A stretch of DNA of 64,000 nt, from the NCBI GenBank assembly GCA_002840435.1, contig PHAT01000005.1, positions 410,460-474,459 on the forward strand. Direction: 5' to 3'. The DNA is from Deltaproteobacteria bacterium HGW-Deltaproteobacteria-6. GTDB lineage: Bacteria > Desulfobacterota > Syntrophia > Syntrophales > Smithellaceae. The translations under genes and the position numbers were made by a program. A model generated the notes under the pieces. That model was given only the letters and a program-made list of their open reading frames with translations, did not search any database and was not told the origin of the DNA. Positions 11,513 through 20,411 of the stretch are shown one piece after another (position 1 is the stretch's first letter; the number at the start of each line of letters is the position of its first letter).

Positions 11513-11538
11513 AGGCTCTTTTAGAAGGCTTTTTTACG

Positions 11539-12201
11539 TTATTTCGCCTTTTGGACAATAATAATTTTACGCGGTGGACCCAAAAGGGGCATATTTATAT
11601 CATGCTGATATACTTGATATATTTTTGATGCATTTCCTCCTGCCAGGGCCGCATCCAGCTCGTCTGAAACCGACTGCCCCTTTAAAGTTATCAACAGCCC
11701 GTCCGGCACGAGAAAATAGTTTCCCACCGGCAGTAAATCGGGCAGTTTGAGAGAGGCCCGGGATATGACAATATCAAACTTTTCCCGCCATTCATTCGTC
11801 CGGAGAATGTTTTCCGTACGGTCATGAAGGGTAAAGGCGCCCTCGAGATTCAGAAGACGGATGATATGTTTCAAAAAAGATACCTTTTTGCGGTTGGTTT
11901 CCAGAAGGTAAAGTTGTATAGACGGCATGGCAATTTTCAGCGGAATGCCGGGGAATCCCGCGCCGCAGCCGATATCCACCATCCGGGCATTTGGAGATGG
12001 AATAAATCCGGCCGCAGACAGGGAGTCCAGAAAATGACGGGTCACAATTTCGCCTGCCGTTTTCTCGGATATCAGATTGGTTTTGGCATTCCACTTTAAG
12101 AGTTCGCTTTGATAAAGGTCAAATAAAGCGAGCTGTTGGCTGTTAAGTTCGACACCGAGAAGCCTTGCGCCTTCTTGAAGTAAAAGCATGTCCTGATTCA
12201 T
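11539..12201 (-). CDS. rsmG: 16S rRNA (guanine-N7) methyltransferase RsmG
   Basis: This protein of 220 residues (from the ATG at 12201; a TTG two codons upstream is possible) has the N-terminal helical segment LLGVELNSQQLALFDLYQ..LLKWNAKTNLIS. The SAM-binding loop VDIGCGAGFPGIPLKI and the VISRASLKLPDLL block are typical of RsmG/GidB. It methylates N7 of G527 in 16S rRNA. It heads the rsmG-parA-parB run, a common arrangement. Its frequent partner mnmG is in this window but 25 kb away. Confidence 0.96.
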   Translation of the reverse strand: MNQDMLLLQEGARLLGVELNSQQLALFDLYQSELLKWNAKTNLISEKTAGEIVTRHFLDSLSAAGFIPSPNARMVDIGCGAGFPGIPLKIAMPSIQLYLLETNRKKVSFLKHIIRLLNLEGAFTLHDRTENILRTNEWREKFDIVISRASLKLPDLLPVGNYFLVPDGLLITLKGQSVSDELDAALAGGNASKIYQVYQHDINMPLLGPPRKIIIVQKAK

Positions 12202-12249
12202 GCTCAAGGGAATAACAAATAATAAGCTTCATCGCAAATAATTAATTTA

Positions 12250-12927
12250 ATGATGCATAACGATTACAATATATTGCTGACGAAAGCAGTCCCGGAAATG
12301 CAGGGACTTTGGGACGATGATGTCTGGCGGCAGGCGCAGCCTCTGACCATTGATTGTTTCCGGTTTGAGGGCAGTGACCATTATCCGCAGACACGGTGTA
12401 AACTGCTTTATGATCAGCAGAATATTTATGGAATATTCAGGGTGGAAGATCAATATGTCCGCTGCAGCCATACGCAATTTCAGAGTGATGTCTGGAAAGA
12501 CAGCTGCGTGGAATTTTTTGTGCAGCCCACCGACTATGCCGGCTACTTTAATTTTGAGTTTAATTGCGGTGGTGTTCTTCTGGCGTCCTATGTCACGGAT
12601 TCGACACGCCTTGATGACGGCTCTCTCCGAGCATGCCTCCCTCTCACACCGGATGATGATCGACAAATCCGGCGGTTTGCCAGCCAGCCTTCAGTGATCG
12701 AACCGGAAATTACTGCACCGGTTGTCTGGACTCTGGAATTTTCAATTCCGTTTGCCGTCCTGGAAAAGTACATCGGGCCTTTGGGACATATTCAGGAGCA
12801 AACCTGGCGGGCCAATTTTTATAAATGCGGTAATGAGACTTCCCATCCCCATTGGGCTTCCTGGATGCCGCTTTCCGCCCGTAATTTTCACGATCCGGTA
12901 AGCTTCGGCCGGATTGCGTTTCGCTGA
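12250..12927 (+). CDS. CBM9-like carbohydrate-binding domain protein
   Basis: The 225 residues form a single family 9-like carbohydrate-binding beta-sandwich. The stretches LLYDQQNIYGIFRVEDQYV, VWKDSCVEFFVQP and FNFEFNCGGVLLASY are typical of the group. There is no signal peptide, so the protein is probably cytoplasmic. Many such stand-alone proteins are known in anaerobes, but the ligand is unknown. The ATG at 12250 has no convincing ribosome site. It is transcribed divergently from rsmG across a 48-base gap. Confidence 0.7.
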   Translation: MMHNDYNILLTKAVPEMQGLWDDDVWRQAQPLTIDCFRFEGSDHYPQTRCKLLYDQQNIYGIFRVEDQYVRCSHTQFQSDVWKDSCVEFFVQPTDYAGYFNFEFNCGGVLLASYVTDSTRLDDGSLRACLPLTPDDDRQIRRFASQPSVIEPEITAPVVWTLEFSIPFAVLEKYIGPLGHIQEQTWRANFYKCGNETSHPHWASWMPLSARNFHDPVSFGRIAFR

Positions 12928-12991
12928 AATCCGAAATTAAAGTTTTTCTTAAAACATCACGATAACAAAACATATTAAGGAGCGGGTATCC

Positions 12992-13186
12992 ATGAGCGAC
13001 GTTACGTCAATTGCATCATCCATCATGGCCATGAGCCAGTCCCAAACGCAGGATCAGATCAACCTGAGTCTCATCAAAATGAAAGCTCAGGCGGAAGCCG
13101 CCATGGCGGATATGATTATGCAGAACGCCCGCCAGATCCAGGCTTTGTCCAGTTCCTCCGGAAATCTTATCGATCTTTTCGTCTGA
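12992..13186 (+). CDS. YjfB-like small putative motility protein
   Basis: This 64-residue protein starts after an AAGGAGCGGG ribosome site. It has SIASSIMAMSQSQTQDQINLSLIKMKAQ, a Met/Gln-rich amphipathic helix region, and the ending SGNLIDLFV. This is the pattern of the YjfB family, small proteins often found near flagellar genes. No flagellar genes flank it here, so a link to motility rests only on the family. Confidence 0.65.
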   Translation: MSDVTSIASSIMAMSQSQTQDQINLSLIKMKAQAEAAMADMIMQNARQIQALSSSSGNLIDLFV

Positions 13187-13372
13187 TGATTATTCATCAT
13201 TTTTAATCCCGCTTTGCGGGACGAGCGTTAATTCGCCGCCGCTTGCTGCGAGGGGGTTGATTCAATTTACCATGAATCCCGCTTCGCTTTTGGTGTTTCA
13301 GTGTCATTATTTTCGTGCATTTCTGCGCGGGCAGTTTTATAACGCCTTCAGTCCTTTGGAGGTGTTGTTATC

Positions 13373-14116
13373 ATGTCGCTTAAAGCGAAAACAAAAAACA
13401 TCAGTATTGTTTTATACAGACCCAAATACGCGGGAAATGTCGGTTCGGTGGCCCGGGCCGCCAAGAATATGGGCATTCACAGCATGGTTGTTGTTGGAAC
13501 GGCGGATCTGGATCGCGAAGCGATGGAGCAGCGCTCGACGCATCTGGCGGCGGATGTGCTGGATCAGATCGTTTATGTTGATTCCATCGAGGAAGTGCTG
13601 GGCGGCTTTCATTACATCGTGGGTACCACCGCCCGTCTGGGAAAAGCCCGCGGACCGTTTGTGTCGCCCCGAACGGCAGCCGGACGGATAGCCGATCTTT
13701 CGCAGAAAAATAAAATAGCGCTTTTGTTCGGCCCGGAAGACACGGGGCTGGCTAATGATCAATTACGGCTGTGCCACAGCGTGGTCACCATTCCGACATC
13801 GCGCGAATTCACGTCGCTTAATCTTTCTCAGGCTGTGATGATTCTCTGTTATGAAATATTTATTGTGTCATCGACCGCGGCCGGTGCTTCAGAGGCGGCG
13901 CCCAAATGGGCTCTATCGTCTGAGACGGAAGGCATGTATCAACAAATTAAAGAACTGCTGGCTGAAATCGGTTTTTTAAATCCGGAAAACCCTGAATACT
14001 GGATGCTGGATATCCGCCGCTTCTTTGCCCGCTCCGGTCTTTTGTCGCGGGAGGTGAAAATCATCCGCGGCATCTGCCGCCAGATGGAATGGTATGCACG
14101 CCACAAAAATACTTGA
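13373..14116 (+). CDS. TrmJ/TrmH-type RNA 2'-O-methyltransferase
   Basis: This 247-residue SPOUT methyltransferase starts after GGAGGTG. The three SPOUT motifs are clear: GNVGSVARAAKNMG (motif 1), LLFGPEDTGLAND (motif 2) and IPTSREFTSLNLSQAVMIL (motif 3). The C-terminal helical extension with MLDIRRFFARSGL is typical of TrmJ, which methylates the ribose at position 32 of tRNAs. A close paralogue function, such as another tRNA or rRNA position, cannot be excluded. Confidence 0.85.
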   Translation: MSLKAKTKNISIVLYRPKYAGNVGSVARAAKNMGIHSMVVVGTADLDREAMEQRSTHLAADVLDQIVYVDSIEEVLGGFHYIVGTTARLGKARGPFVSPRTAAGRIADLSQKNKIALLFGPEDTGLANDQLRLCHSVVTIPTSREFTSLNLSQAVMILCYEIFIVSSTAAGASEAAPKWALSSETEGMYQQIKELLAEIGFLNPENPEYWMLDIRRFFARSGLLSREVKIIRGICRQMEWYARHKNT

Positions 14117-14203
14117 CTTTAGACCTGATTTGGCGTGAAAGGAAAACCTTGAAATTTACAGAGTAACCAAACCTTAAACCCATAACGATGGAGGTCGTTT
14201 ATT

Positions 14204-15361
14204 ATGAGAAAAATTTTTTCTTTTACCGGCGCTAAAAAAATTGTTTTCGGCAACGGATCAATTTTAATGCTGGCCAATCATGTTAAAGAGCATCACGCGC
14301 AAAATCCATTGATTGTTATTGATAAAAATCTGGCTAAAACGGAATTGCAGGAAAGAATTGCGAGCATTCTGGTATCCGGAGGCATCAAGTTCACCGTTTT
14401 TGACAAGGTGGAACCGGAACCCCGCATCGAGCTGGTGGATGAAGGCGCGGCGCTGGCCATCAAAAATAAATGTGACATCGTGATCGGCATCGGCGGCGGC
14501 TCCGCAATGGATGTGGCCAAGGCCATTGCCGTTGTTGCAACCAACAAGGGTGCTGCCGTTGATTATCTGGGCTTGAATAAAGTTCCCAAAGCCGGGCTTC
14601 CCAAAATCATGATTCCCACCACCGCCGGAACGGGCAGCGAAGTCACCTTCACGGCCGTGTTTATCCGCAAGAATCTTAAAAAGAAGGAAGGCATGAACAG
14701 TCCTTATCTTTATCCCGACCTGGCGTTGCTTGATCCGGAGCTTACACTGTCCTTACCGCCCGCGCCCACCGCACAGACCGGCATGGACGCCTTGTGTCAT
14801 GCCATTGAATCCTATACATCGGTTAATGCGTCGCCCATGAGTGAAATGTTTTCGCTGGAAGCCATCGCGCTTATTTCCGAAAATCTGCGTACCTGCGTCC
14901 ATGATGGTAAAAACATCGCCGCCCGCGAAAGAATGCTTCTGGGCAGCTTGTATGCGGGCATCGGCCTGGCCAATGCCGGCGTTACCGCCGTTCATTCTCT
15001 GTCTTACCCGCTGGGCGGAAAATATGGCGTCAGCCACGGTCTGGCCAACACCATCCTGCTCGCGCCCGTGATGGCGTTTAATCTGCCCGGCGCGCTGGAA
15101 AAATTTGCGGATATCGCCGAAGCGATGGGTGAATGTATTGACGGGCTTCCCGTGCGTGAAGCCGCTTATCTGGCCGTGGAGGCTGTGGAATGCCTGATTG
15201 AAGATTGCGGCATCGATTCCTCTATCCAGGATTTCGGTGTGAAGGAACAGGATTTCCCGGCGCTGGCCGATGTTGCCGTGACGGTGGCCCGGCCGCTGGA
15301 AAATAATCCCCGGAAGATGACCAAGGAAGACATGATCGCGATATACGCGGAAGCTTTTTAA
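14204..15361 (+). CDS. Iron-containing alcohol dehydrogenase
   Basis: This 385-residue protein has the group III alcohol dehydrogenase fold. The NAD-binding GIGGGSAMDVAKAIA loop lies near residue 95. The metal ligands sit in MDALCHAIESY (Asp and His) and in AVHSLSYPLGGKYGVSHGLANTILL (two His). It should reduce an aldehyde or oxidise an alcohol with NAD(P)H. The exact substrate is unknown. The ATG follows GGAGGTCG. It precedes an aminotransferase gene in the same direction, with a structured 149-base gap, so cotranscription is possible. Confidence 0.92.
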   Translation: MRKIFSFTGAKKIVFGNGSILMLANHVKEHHAQNPLIVIDKNLAKTELQERIASILVSGGIKFTVFDKVEPEPRIELVDEGAALAIKNKCDIVIGIGGGSAMDVAKAIAVVATNKGAAVDYLGLNKVPKAGLPKIMIPTTAGTGSEVTFTAVFIRKNLKKKEGMNSPYLYPDLALLDPELTLSLPPAPTAQTGMDALCHAIESYTSVNASPMSEMFSLEAIALISENLRTCVHDGKNIAARERMLLGSLYAGIGLANAGVTAVHSLSYPLGGKYGVSHGLANTILLAPVMAFNLPGALEKFADIAEAMGECIDGLPVREAAYLAVEAVECLIEDCGIDSSIQDFGVKEQDFPALADVAVTVARPLENNPRKMTKEDMIAIYAEAF

Positions 15362-15431
15362 AGTTGTTTCCGTTTCTTGATGAGAAATGATATTGAATGA
15401 GCAAGGCAGGGAAAGGTCTTGCGACCTCGTG

Positions 15432-15475
15432 TTACCTTCCGGTGATGAGGTAATTTTAACCACCCGGTCGGGTGG
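15432..15475 (+). promoter_or_regulatory. Two consecutive hairpins in the aminotransferase leader
   Basis: TTACCT (15432-15437) can pair with AGGTAA (15448-15453), and CCACCC (15460-15465) with GGGTGG (15470-15475). They sit 35 bases upstream of the start codon at 15511. No U-tract follows. A regulatory role is a guess. Confidence 0.25.
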
Positions 15476-15510
15476 CGACCATTCCCCGCAAAAACGTTAA
15501 GGAGGAATAC

Positions 15511-16716
15511 ATGGCAGGAGCTGAACTGATTGGTAAGGAAGAAATTAAGGAAGTCATGGATGTGCTCGAAACCGGCATTCTGATGCGTTATAATTTTGAT
15601 AAGGAAAGAAAATTCGTTTTCAAAGTCCGCCAGTTTGAAGAAGAGTTTGCTAAATACTGCGGCGCTAAATTCGCGCTGGGCGTGACCTCCGGCTCGTCGG
15701 CGCTTAAAGTGGCCCTGGAGGCGATGGATGTCGGTCCCGGCGACGACGTTCTGGTCCCGGCTTTTACGTTTCTGGCCACCTACGAAGCGGTGCTGGAAGT
15801 CGGCGCGATTCCCATCATGGTGGATATCGACGACACCCTCAACCTTGATCCTCATGAAATTGAAAAGAAGATGACCAGGTACACCAAGGCCGTCATTCCC
15901 GTCCACATGTGCGGTGTGGCAGCCAACATTGACAAGATCATCAAGATTGCCCGCAAGAACAAATTGATGGTGCTCGAAGACAATGCCCAGGGCTGCGGAG
16001 CGAGCTTCAAAGGCAAAAAGCTGGGCACCTTTGGTGACATGGGCACCTTCAGCTTTGATTATGTTAAAACATTAACAACCGGCGAAGGCGGGATGGTGAT
16101 AACCAACAAGAAGGATTTGTATCTGCGGTCGGAATGGTACCATGATCATGGCCACGATCATAATCCCAAAGTCGGCCGCGGGCTCGAAGGCCGGACCATT
16201 CTGGGGTTTAATTACCGGATGAACGAACTGCAGGGGGCGTTAGGTCTGGCGCAGTTGCGGAAACTGGATTACCTCATCGGCGAACAGAAGAAAAATAAAA
16301 AGACGATTATGGATATGCTGGCCGCCGCCATCCCGGACGTCGGATTCCGCGCCAAACGGGATCCGGAAGGCGATTCCGCAACATTCCTGGCATTCAACCT
16401 GCCGGAAGAAAAAGCGGCGCTCAAATTCCAGAAGCTTCTATCCGCCGAAGGCGTCGATACAACCTGCTACAAGTACAACAAGTGGCACTATGTTCCCAAC
16501 TGGGAACATTTCCTCGCGTTTTCTACGGCCAACTCCAAGAAATATCCGTTCAAGAGTAAGGAATACAAAGGCAAGGTCAAGTATGACCGCAAGAGCATAC
16601 CTTTTGCGGAAGACATTTTAGGCCGCACACTGGTCATGGGTATTTCGGTGAAGATGAGTCCCGAAAGACTGGACACGATCCGGAAGGCGATCGAAAACGC
16701 CGCAAAGAAGATGTAA
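15511..16716 (+). CDS. DegT/DnrJ/EryC1/StrS-type PLP aminotransferase
   Basis: The start is taken at 15511 because GGAGG lies just upstream; an in-frame start at 15472 would encode that ribosome site. The 401-residue protein has a fold-type I core. FALGVTSGSSALKVALEAM binds the phosphate, VLEDNAQGCGASF carries the Asp that contacts the pyridine nitrogen, and TFSFDYVKTLTTGEGGM carries the PLP-lysine (FDYVK). Enzymes of this class transaminate keto-sugars, usually for surface polysaccharides. No other sugar-pathway genes are adjacent, so the substrate is open. Confidence 0.88.
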   Translation: MAGAELIGKEEIKEVMDVLETGILMRYNFDKERKFVFKVRQFEEEFAKYCGAKFALGVTSGSSALKVALEAMDVGPGDDVLVPAFTFLATYEAVLEVGAIPIMVDIDDTLNLDPHEIEKKMTRYTKAVIPVHMCGVAANIDKIIKIARKNKLMVLEDNAQGCGASFKGKKLGTFGDMGTFSFDYVKTLTTGEGGMVITNKKDLYLRSEWYHDHGHDHNPKVGRGLEGRTILGFNYRMNELQGALGLAQLRKLDYLIGEQKKNKKTIMDMLAAAIPDVGFRAKRDPEGDSATFLAFNLPEEKAALKFQKLLSAEGVDTTCYKYNKWHYVPNWEHFLAFSTANSKKYPFKSKEYKGKVKYDRKSIPFAEDILGRTLVMGISVKMSPERLDTIRKAIENAAKKM

Positions 16717-16766
16717 AGAATAAAAACAGCCTCCCCTCCTTTTGAAAAGGGGGGTAGGGAGAATTT

Positions 16767-16800
16767 AAAAGCCGTGCTGAAATTTCAGCACGGCTTTTTT
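16767..16800. terminator. Bidirectional intrinsic terminator
   Basis: A 10-bp GC-rich stem (GCCGTGCTGA with TCAGCACGGC) closes an AATT loop and is flanked by A4 and T6. It lies between convergent genes ending at 16716 and 16839 and can serve both strands. Confidence 0.9.
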
Positions 16801-16838
16801 GTCTGGAACAAGGCGGGGAAATCGACGGATACATCTGT

Positions 16839-17555
16839 TCAGCGCCTCGTCAGGGTTGTTCCGGTATACGCGGCGTAATGCAGATCGGTATGGTTTTTGT
16901 ACCCGGTGAAATATCGCCTGGCGATAAAGTTTACAAGCGGATCGGTGATGCCGTTTAGAAAAGTATAGCTGATGTTATCCTCAAGGTGATGACGGGCGTG
17001 CCGGCGCTTCGACAGCAGTAGTCTGATGCGGGCGAGGAACATGGCCGGAGCCGACATGGAATTGTGGCACAGATAATGGGAGACTTCGGCAACCGAAGAC
17101 AGAATGCCGATGTAAGTCAGCGTATACAACAGAACCGGATTGATGCCGGACAGGTGAAACAAAACAGCCACGGCCGCAAGATAGAAAATCATCCACACCT
17201 TTGATCCGGTTTCGGTAAAATACACGACAAACAGATTATTGTCCTGGTACCTGGGCGTTTTGTGGTGCAGATGAAAATTGGCAATGAGCGGACCGGCCCA
17301 TGACTCATAATGGTCGTTGTGATCCATATATAAATGCACCAGCCCGTTGACGAAGTCCGTGATCAGATAAGCGGCGATGATGGAAACGATTTGCCACCCC
17401 AATCCGATCGACAGTCTCAGCGCATGAAATAACGTGTATATCTGCAGGGCGATATTGGCAATCGAAACGCAAACACCCAGCAATCGATAACGCTTTTTGT
17501 TTTCATACAAAATCATCGCCGCATTGAACTGTTTTTGCTTCAATTCCAGATTCAT
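16839..17555 (-). CDS. TMEM189/CarF-like lipid desaturase-domain membrane protein
   Basis: This 238-residue protein has several hydrophobic segments. Histidine clusters fit the Kua/TMEM189/CarF lipid-desaturase domain: DFVNGLVHLYMDH, FHLHHKTPRYQDNN, EVSHYLCHN and RRHARHHLEDN. Characterised relatives insert the vinyl-ether double bond of plasmalogens using oxygen and di-iron. The histidine pattern is visible. The reaction here is uncertain because the neighbourhood suggests an anaerobe. It lies 44 bases downstream of a DUF488 gene. Confidence 0.65.
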   Translation of the reverse strand: MNLELKQKQFNAAMILYENKKRYRLLGVCVSIANIALQIYTLFHALRLSIGLGWQIVSIIAAYLITDFVNGLVHLYMDHNDHYESWAGPLIANFHLHHKTPRYQDNNLFVVYFTETGSKVWMIFYLAAVAVLFHLSGINPVLLYTLTYIGILSSVAEVSHYLCHNSMSAPAMFLARIRLLLSKRRHARHHLEDNISYTFLNGITDPLVNFIARRYFTGYKNHTDLHYAAYTGTTLTRR

Positions 17556-17599
17556 GGGTTGGTAGTCGTTTTTCGCCTGTTAAAAAGGTTTCCTTTCCT

Positions 17600-17986
17600 T
17601 CATTCCACTTTTGCGCCTCGCTCCAAAAGCAGAGCACGCAATATTGACCGGTGACAATGCGCTTCGTCGGAGCAATAGCAGCCCATGGAGAAGTTTGTCT
17701 CATGGGACAGGGCCGCCAGAAGATCAAGTGTTCTGCCGTTTTCCGGCGCAGTCATCTCGGAGCGGTATTTGCGAAAGAAGATCTTCCATTCGTTTTCCGT
17801 ATTGGCCGCCTGTCCCAGTTTCATGGTCTCGGGACTTGGCGACAAATTGGGAAACCAGACATCATACCAATTCTGCGCGGAGTACTCGCTTTTCGGAACG
17901 CCGCGCGGCGGCCGCCGCACCGTCCCGATGCGAATTCCCTCGTTTGAAACTCTGTTTGTTCCCAGACGAAGAATGCGGATGGTCAT
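17600..17986 (-). CDS. DUF488 family protein
   Basis: The start at 17986 is chosen because GGAGG lies 6 bases upstream; an in-frame start further upstream (18073) would overlap the neighbouring gene's coding end. The 128-residue protein begins MTIRILRLGTNR and has YDVWFPNLSPSPE and the C-terminal LLAALSHETNFSMGCYCSDEAHCHRSILRALL. The CYC..E..CHR motif is the conserved metal- or thiol-binding element of DUF488. Its biochemical role is unknown. Confidence 0.8.
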   Translation of the reverse strand: MTIRILRLGTNRVSNEGIRIGTVRRPPRGVPKSEYSAQNWYDVWFPNLSPSPETMKLGQAANTENEWKIFFRKYRSEMTAPENGRTLDLLAALSHETNFSMGCYCSDEAHCHRSILRALLLERGAKVE

Positions 17987-18000
17987 AAACGCCTCCTGTT

Positions 18001-18537
18001 TTAGAAAAACAGCAAAAAGCCATTGGCAAAATAAGTCAACCCGACCGCGCCCGAGGCTGCGCCGGCCAGCCAAACGAGTTTCTTTTTCATCAAAGCCGCA
18101 ATGGATGAAAGCAGGATGGCTATTTGCAGAAAGATGACGGCGATGCCGAAAATGCCCGTGTGTTTTTGCGCGTCGTCTCTTTGCGCCTCCAGCCGTTTGG
18201 CTTCTTTGGAGATTTCCGCTTTTTCGGCGTCGTATCTCTTGATCTTTTGACTATAGAGATCGATTTTCTTTTCATAATCGGCAACAGCCACCTTGGACAT
18301 GGACGCTTTGCGGGCTTTCATCTCCAGCTCCAAAGACTCTTTCTGATTTTCATACAAATATCCTTTGATACTTTTGGACTGATAATACGCCCACTGGTTG
18401 GCGGCCTGTGTTTGGGAAAGCACCGATTTTGTCGAAAATCCCGCGCCTTTAAAAGTGGAAAGGGTTGCGCAAACCGCGAAAATAACCGTGGTCAGCGCAA
18501 GATAATTCAGCCATTTTTCCTTTGGTTCTTCTGCCAT
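18001..18537 (-). CDS. DUF4337 family membrane protein
   Basis: This 178-residue protein has one N-terminal membrane helix (about residues 12-30), a long alpha-helical coiled-coil-like middle (about 55-125, rich in E, K and A) and two C-terminal membrane helices. The TKSVLSQTQAANQWAYYQSKSIK stretch is the conserved core of DUF4337. The function is unknown. It lies 14 bases upstream of the DUF488 start, and 24 bases downstream of the Ppx-like lipoprotein gene. All three are on the minus strand and probably form an operon. Confidence 0.8.
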   Translation of the reverse strand: MAEEPKEKWLNYLALTTVIFAVCATLSTFKGAGFSTKSVLSQTQAANQWAYYQSKSIKGYLYENQKESLELEMKARKASMSKVAVADYEKKIDLYSQKIKRYDAEKAEISKEAKRLEAQRDDAQKHTGIFGIAVIFLQIAILLSSIAALMKKKLVWLAGAASGAVGLTYFANGFLLFF

Positions 18538-18561
18538 AAAATTTTCTCCTGTAATATATTT

Positions 18562-19608
18562 TTACCAGCAAGCCGGATCAATCAGAACGCCGTCCGTAAG
18601 ATTTACATCCATCAGATGAACTTCCTTTATGTCCAGCTTATTCATAAAACCCAAAACGATGATCAGATTGGAAACGTCCGTATCCGCGTAATGACCGCCT
18701 ATCTGCGTATCGGTTAAATCGAGTTTATCCCGCAGGGCCTTGAAGAGATCCTCACGGGCGTATGCCTTATTGTTTTCCACCTGTTTGCGGATGCTTTGGT
18801 TGTGCACACCGCCGATGCCGACAACAATTGTTCCCGCGTCACGGATGGAATTTTTTATCTCGTCCGGAACATCCGACGCCGCATTCATAGCCAGTTCAAG
18901 AGCCGCCGTCAGATTTTTCCCGCCGATGGGATTGGGCGAGGTATGTGTACCGGCTGGCCGGCGGTGAATTTTTTCGATGATTTGATTTTTAAAAGATATG
19001 GAGGCCAGATGTCCGCGATAGACCCGGTAATTCTGATGTCCATCCTTCATGATCATCTGCATGGAATTGCCTCCAATGTCCCAGACAATCATGTTTCCCG
19101 GCGGATTTTTGGAATGCGCGAGCGCTGCCTTATAACCTAAAACGGCTTCATCATCCTGAGAAATCAGCTTGATGTTTATCCCTGTTTTTTCTTTAAGTTC
19201 CGCCAGAAAATCCGGCGTATTGTCAGCCTGGCGAAATGCCGCTGTCGCCACACCGGCGAAATTTTGCGAGCCCTGCGCCAGCGCTTCTTTTTTCAGGGCA
19301 AGTAATTCACCAAAGCCTTTGTTTTGAATTTCACGGCTCAATATTTTATTTTGCGTGTTTTCAGCGAAGGGAACCTTGACTTCTTTTTTCTGAATAATAT
19401 CGACGATGACCGCCCGGCACTGATCAACTTTGGCGGTTTTCATTTTCATGGTGGCGGAACCGATATCAAAAGCCGTCCGCTGCTCCACGCAAATCCGCTC
19501 CGCTACGGACGCACAACCACTGAGCAGGACGCCGCATAAAATAAAAACGAAAAGATGAAATCGCGTTCGTGTCCAAGAAAACCTTTTGTCAATCCTTGTA
19601 AAATGCAT
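18562..19608 (-). CDS. Lipoprotein with a Ppx/GppA phosphatase-like domain
   Basis: The 348-residue protein has a basic N-terminus, a hydrophobic stretch and the lipobox LLSGC near residue 32, so it should be exported and lipid-anchored. The rest resembles the Ppx/GppA actin-like fold: FDIGSATMKMKTAKVD is the first phosphate loop, GVATAAFRQADN..FL follows, and VWDIGGNSMQMIM is the second loop. Cytoplasmic members cleave polyphosphate or pppGpp. An exported version would meet neither ppGpp nor normal ATP pools, so the substrate is unclear. It heads the DUF4337-DUF488 run. Confidence 0.75.
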   Translation of the reverse strand: MHFTRIDKRFSWTRTRFHLFVFILCGVLLSGCASVAERICVEQRTAFDIGSATMKMKTAKVDQCRAVIVDIIQKKEVKVPFAENTQNKILSREIQNKGFGELLALKKEALAQGSQNFAGVATAAFRQADNTPDFLAELKEKTGINIKLISQDDEAVLGYKAALAHSKNPPGNMIVWDIGGNSMQMIMKDGHQNYRVYRGHLASISFKNQIIEKIHRRPAGTHTSPNPIGGKNLTAALELAMNAASDVPDEIKNSIRDAGTIVVGIGGVHNQSIRKQVENNKAYAREDLFKALRDKLDLTDTQIGGHYADTDVSNLIIVLGFMNKLDIKEVHLMDVNLTDGVLIDPACW

Positions 19609-19752
19609 GAATCGCAGTCCTTGACGTTATGACCTGTTTCAGTCAGTATACTTCCCGAAAACGGTTTGATTCTTATATTTGCTTGCCTGCTGATTGTCAA
19701 TGGCTGCCGTTATGAGAAGATATTAAAAAGTAATGAGAGGAGATAAATCTTA

Positions 19753-20172
19753 ATGACTAAGAAATTTTTCAGCAAATCAGGTGTTTTGTTCATCATGTCT
19801 TTGTTTATGGTTTTTGCCCTTTTTGCCTGTGTCCAAAGGGATCATAAAGCAGGGGGTTTCGTCGGCGGTCCCTGCCAGTATAAAAGTTATCCCGGCCAGG
19901 CGACGATCCTTTCCATAACAGACAGTCAGGCCGGCGCTCCTGATCAGATCAAGAGATTCGATGTTAAATTTTCCTTTACGCCTCAGGAAAAGATTGAAGA
20001 AAGTTTTGGAAGAGCTGAAGGAAAAACCTTTAATCTTTACGGAAACAACTGGCAGTATCCCGACCAGGAATTTTTAAGGGTCCACAACATTCAGGTTGGC
20101 AAAGTATTGGATGGCAACCTGCGGGCCATACCGGTTTTATTTGATTTTCCGGCCTTAAAACAAAAACAGTAA
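19753..20172 (+). CDS. Small lipoprotein of unknown function
   Basis: This 139-residue protein starts after GAGGAGAT and has a signal sequence ending in FALFAC (lipobox, Cys near residue 26). The mature part contains GGPCQYKSYPGQATI and a beta-rich region with FDVKFSFTPQEK. I do not recognise a family. It precedes the CcdA/TlpA pair on the same strand but is separated from it by 239 bases with no clear feature. Confidence 0.65.
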   Translation: MTKKFFSKSGVLFIMSLFMVFALFACVQRDHKAGGFVGGPCQYKSYPGQATILSITDSQAGAPDQIKRFDVKFSFTPQEKIEESFGRAEGKTFNLYGNNWQYPDQEFLRVHNIQVGKVLDGNLRAIPVLFDFPALKQKQ

Positions 20173-20411
20173 ATCCATATGAAAAAACATTTGTTTTCGG
20201 CCCGGACGATAACGAATGTTTTGTCGATGGTTCCTGCTCCGGTTTGAACGATATTGCGCGATTCCCGGCTGTTGCTGAAAAGACAGGTCGGAGTTTGATA
20301 AACCTGCGCTTTCATCTTTAGAGGCAACAGGCAATCCTTGCCTGCCGACATTTCGCCTTGACGTTTTTCCTCCTTGTCTATACATTTTGATGAAAGGATC
20401 TTGGAACGCAG

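Noticed and set aside
13207-13219. CCCGC-TTT-GCGGG hairpin after the YjfB-like gene
   Set aside because: The stem is only five base pairs and lacks a T tail, so it is not convincing as a terminator.
13257-13691. Open frame of 144 codons overlapping the TrmJ-type gene
   Set aside because: It has no ribosome site, no domain, and most of it is out of frame with a well-supported gene.
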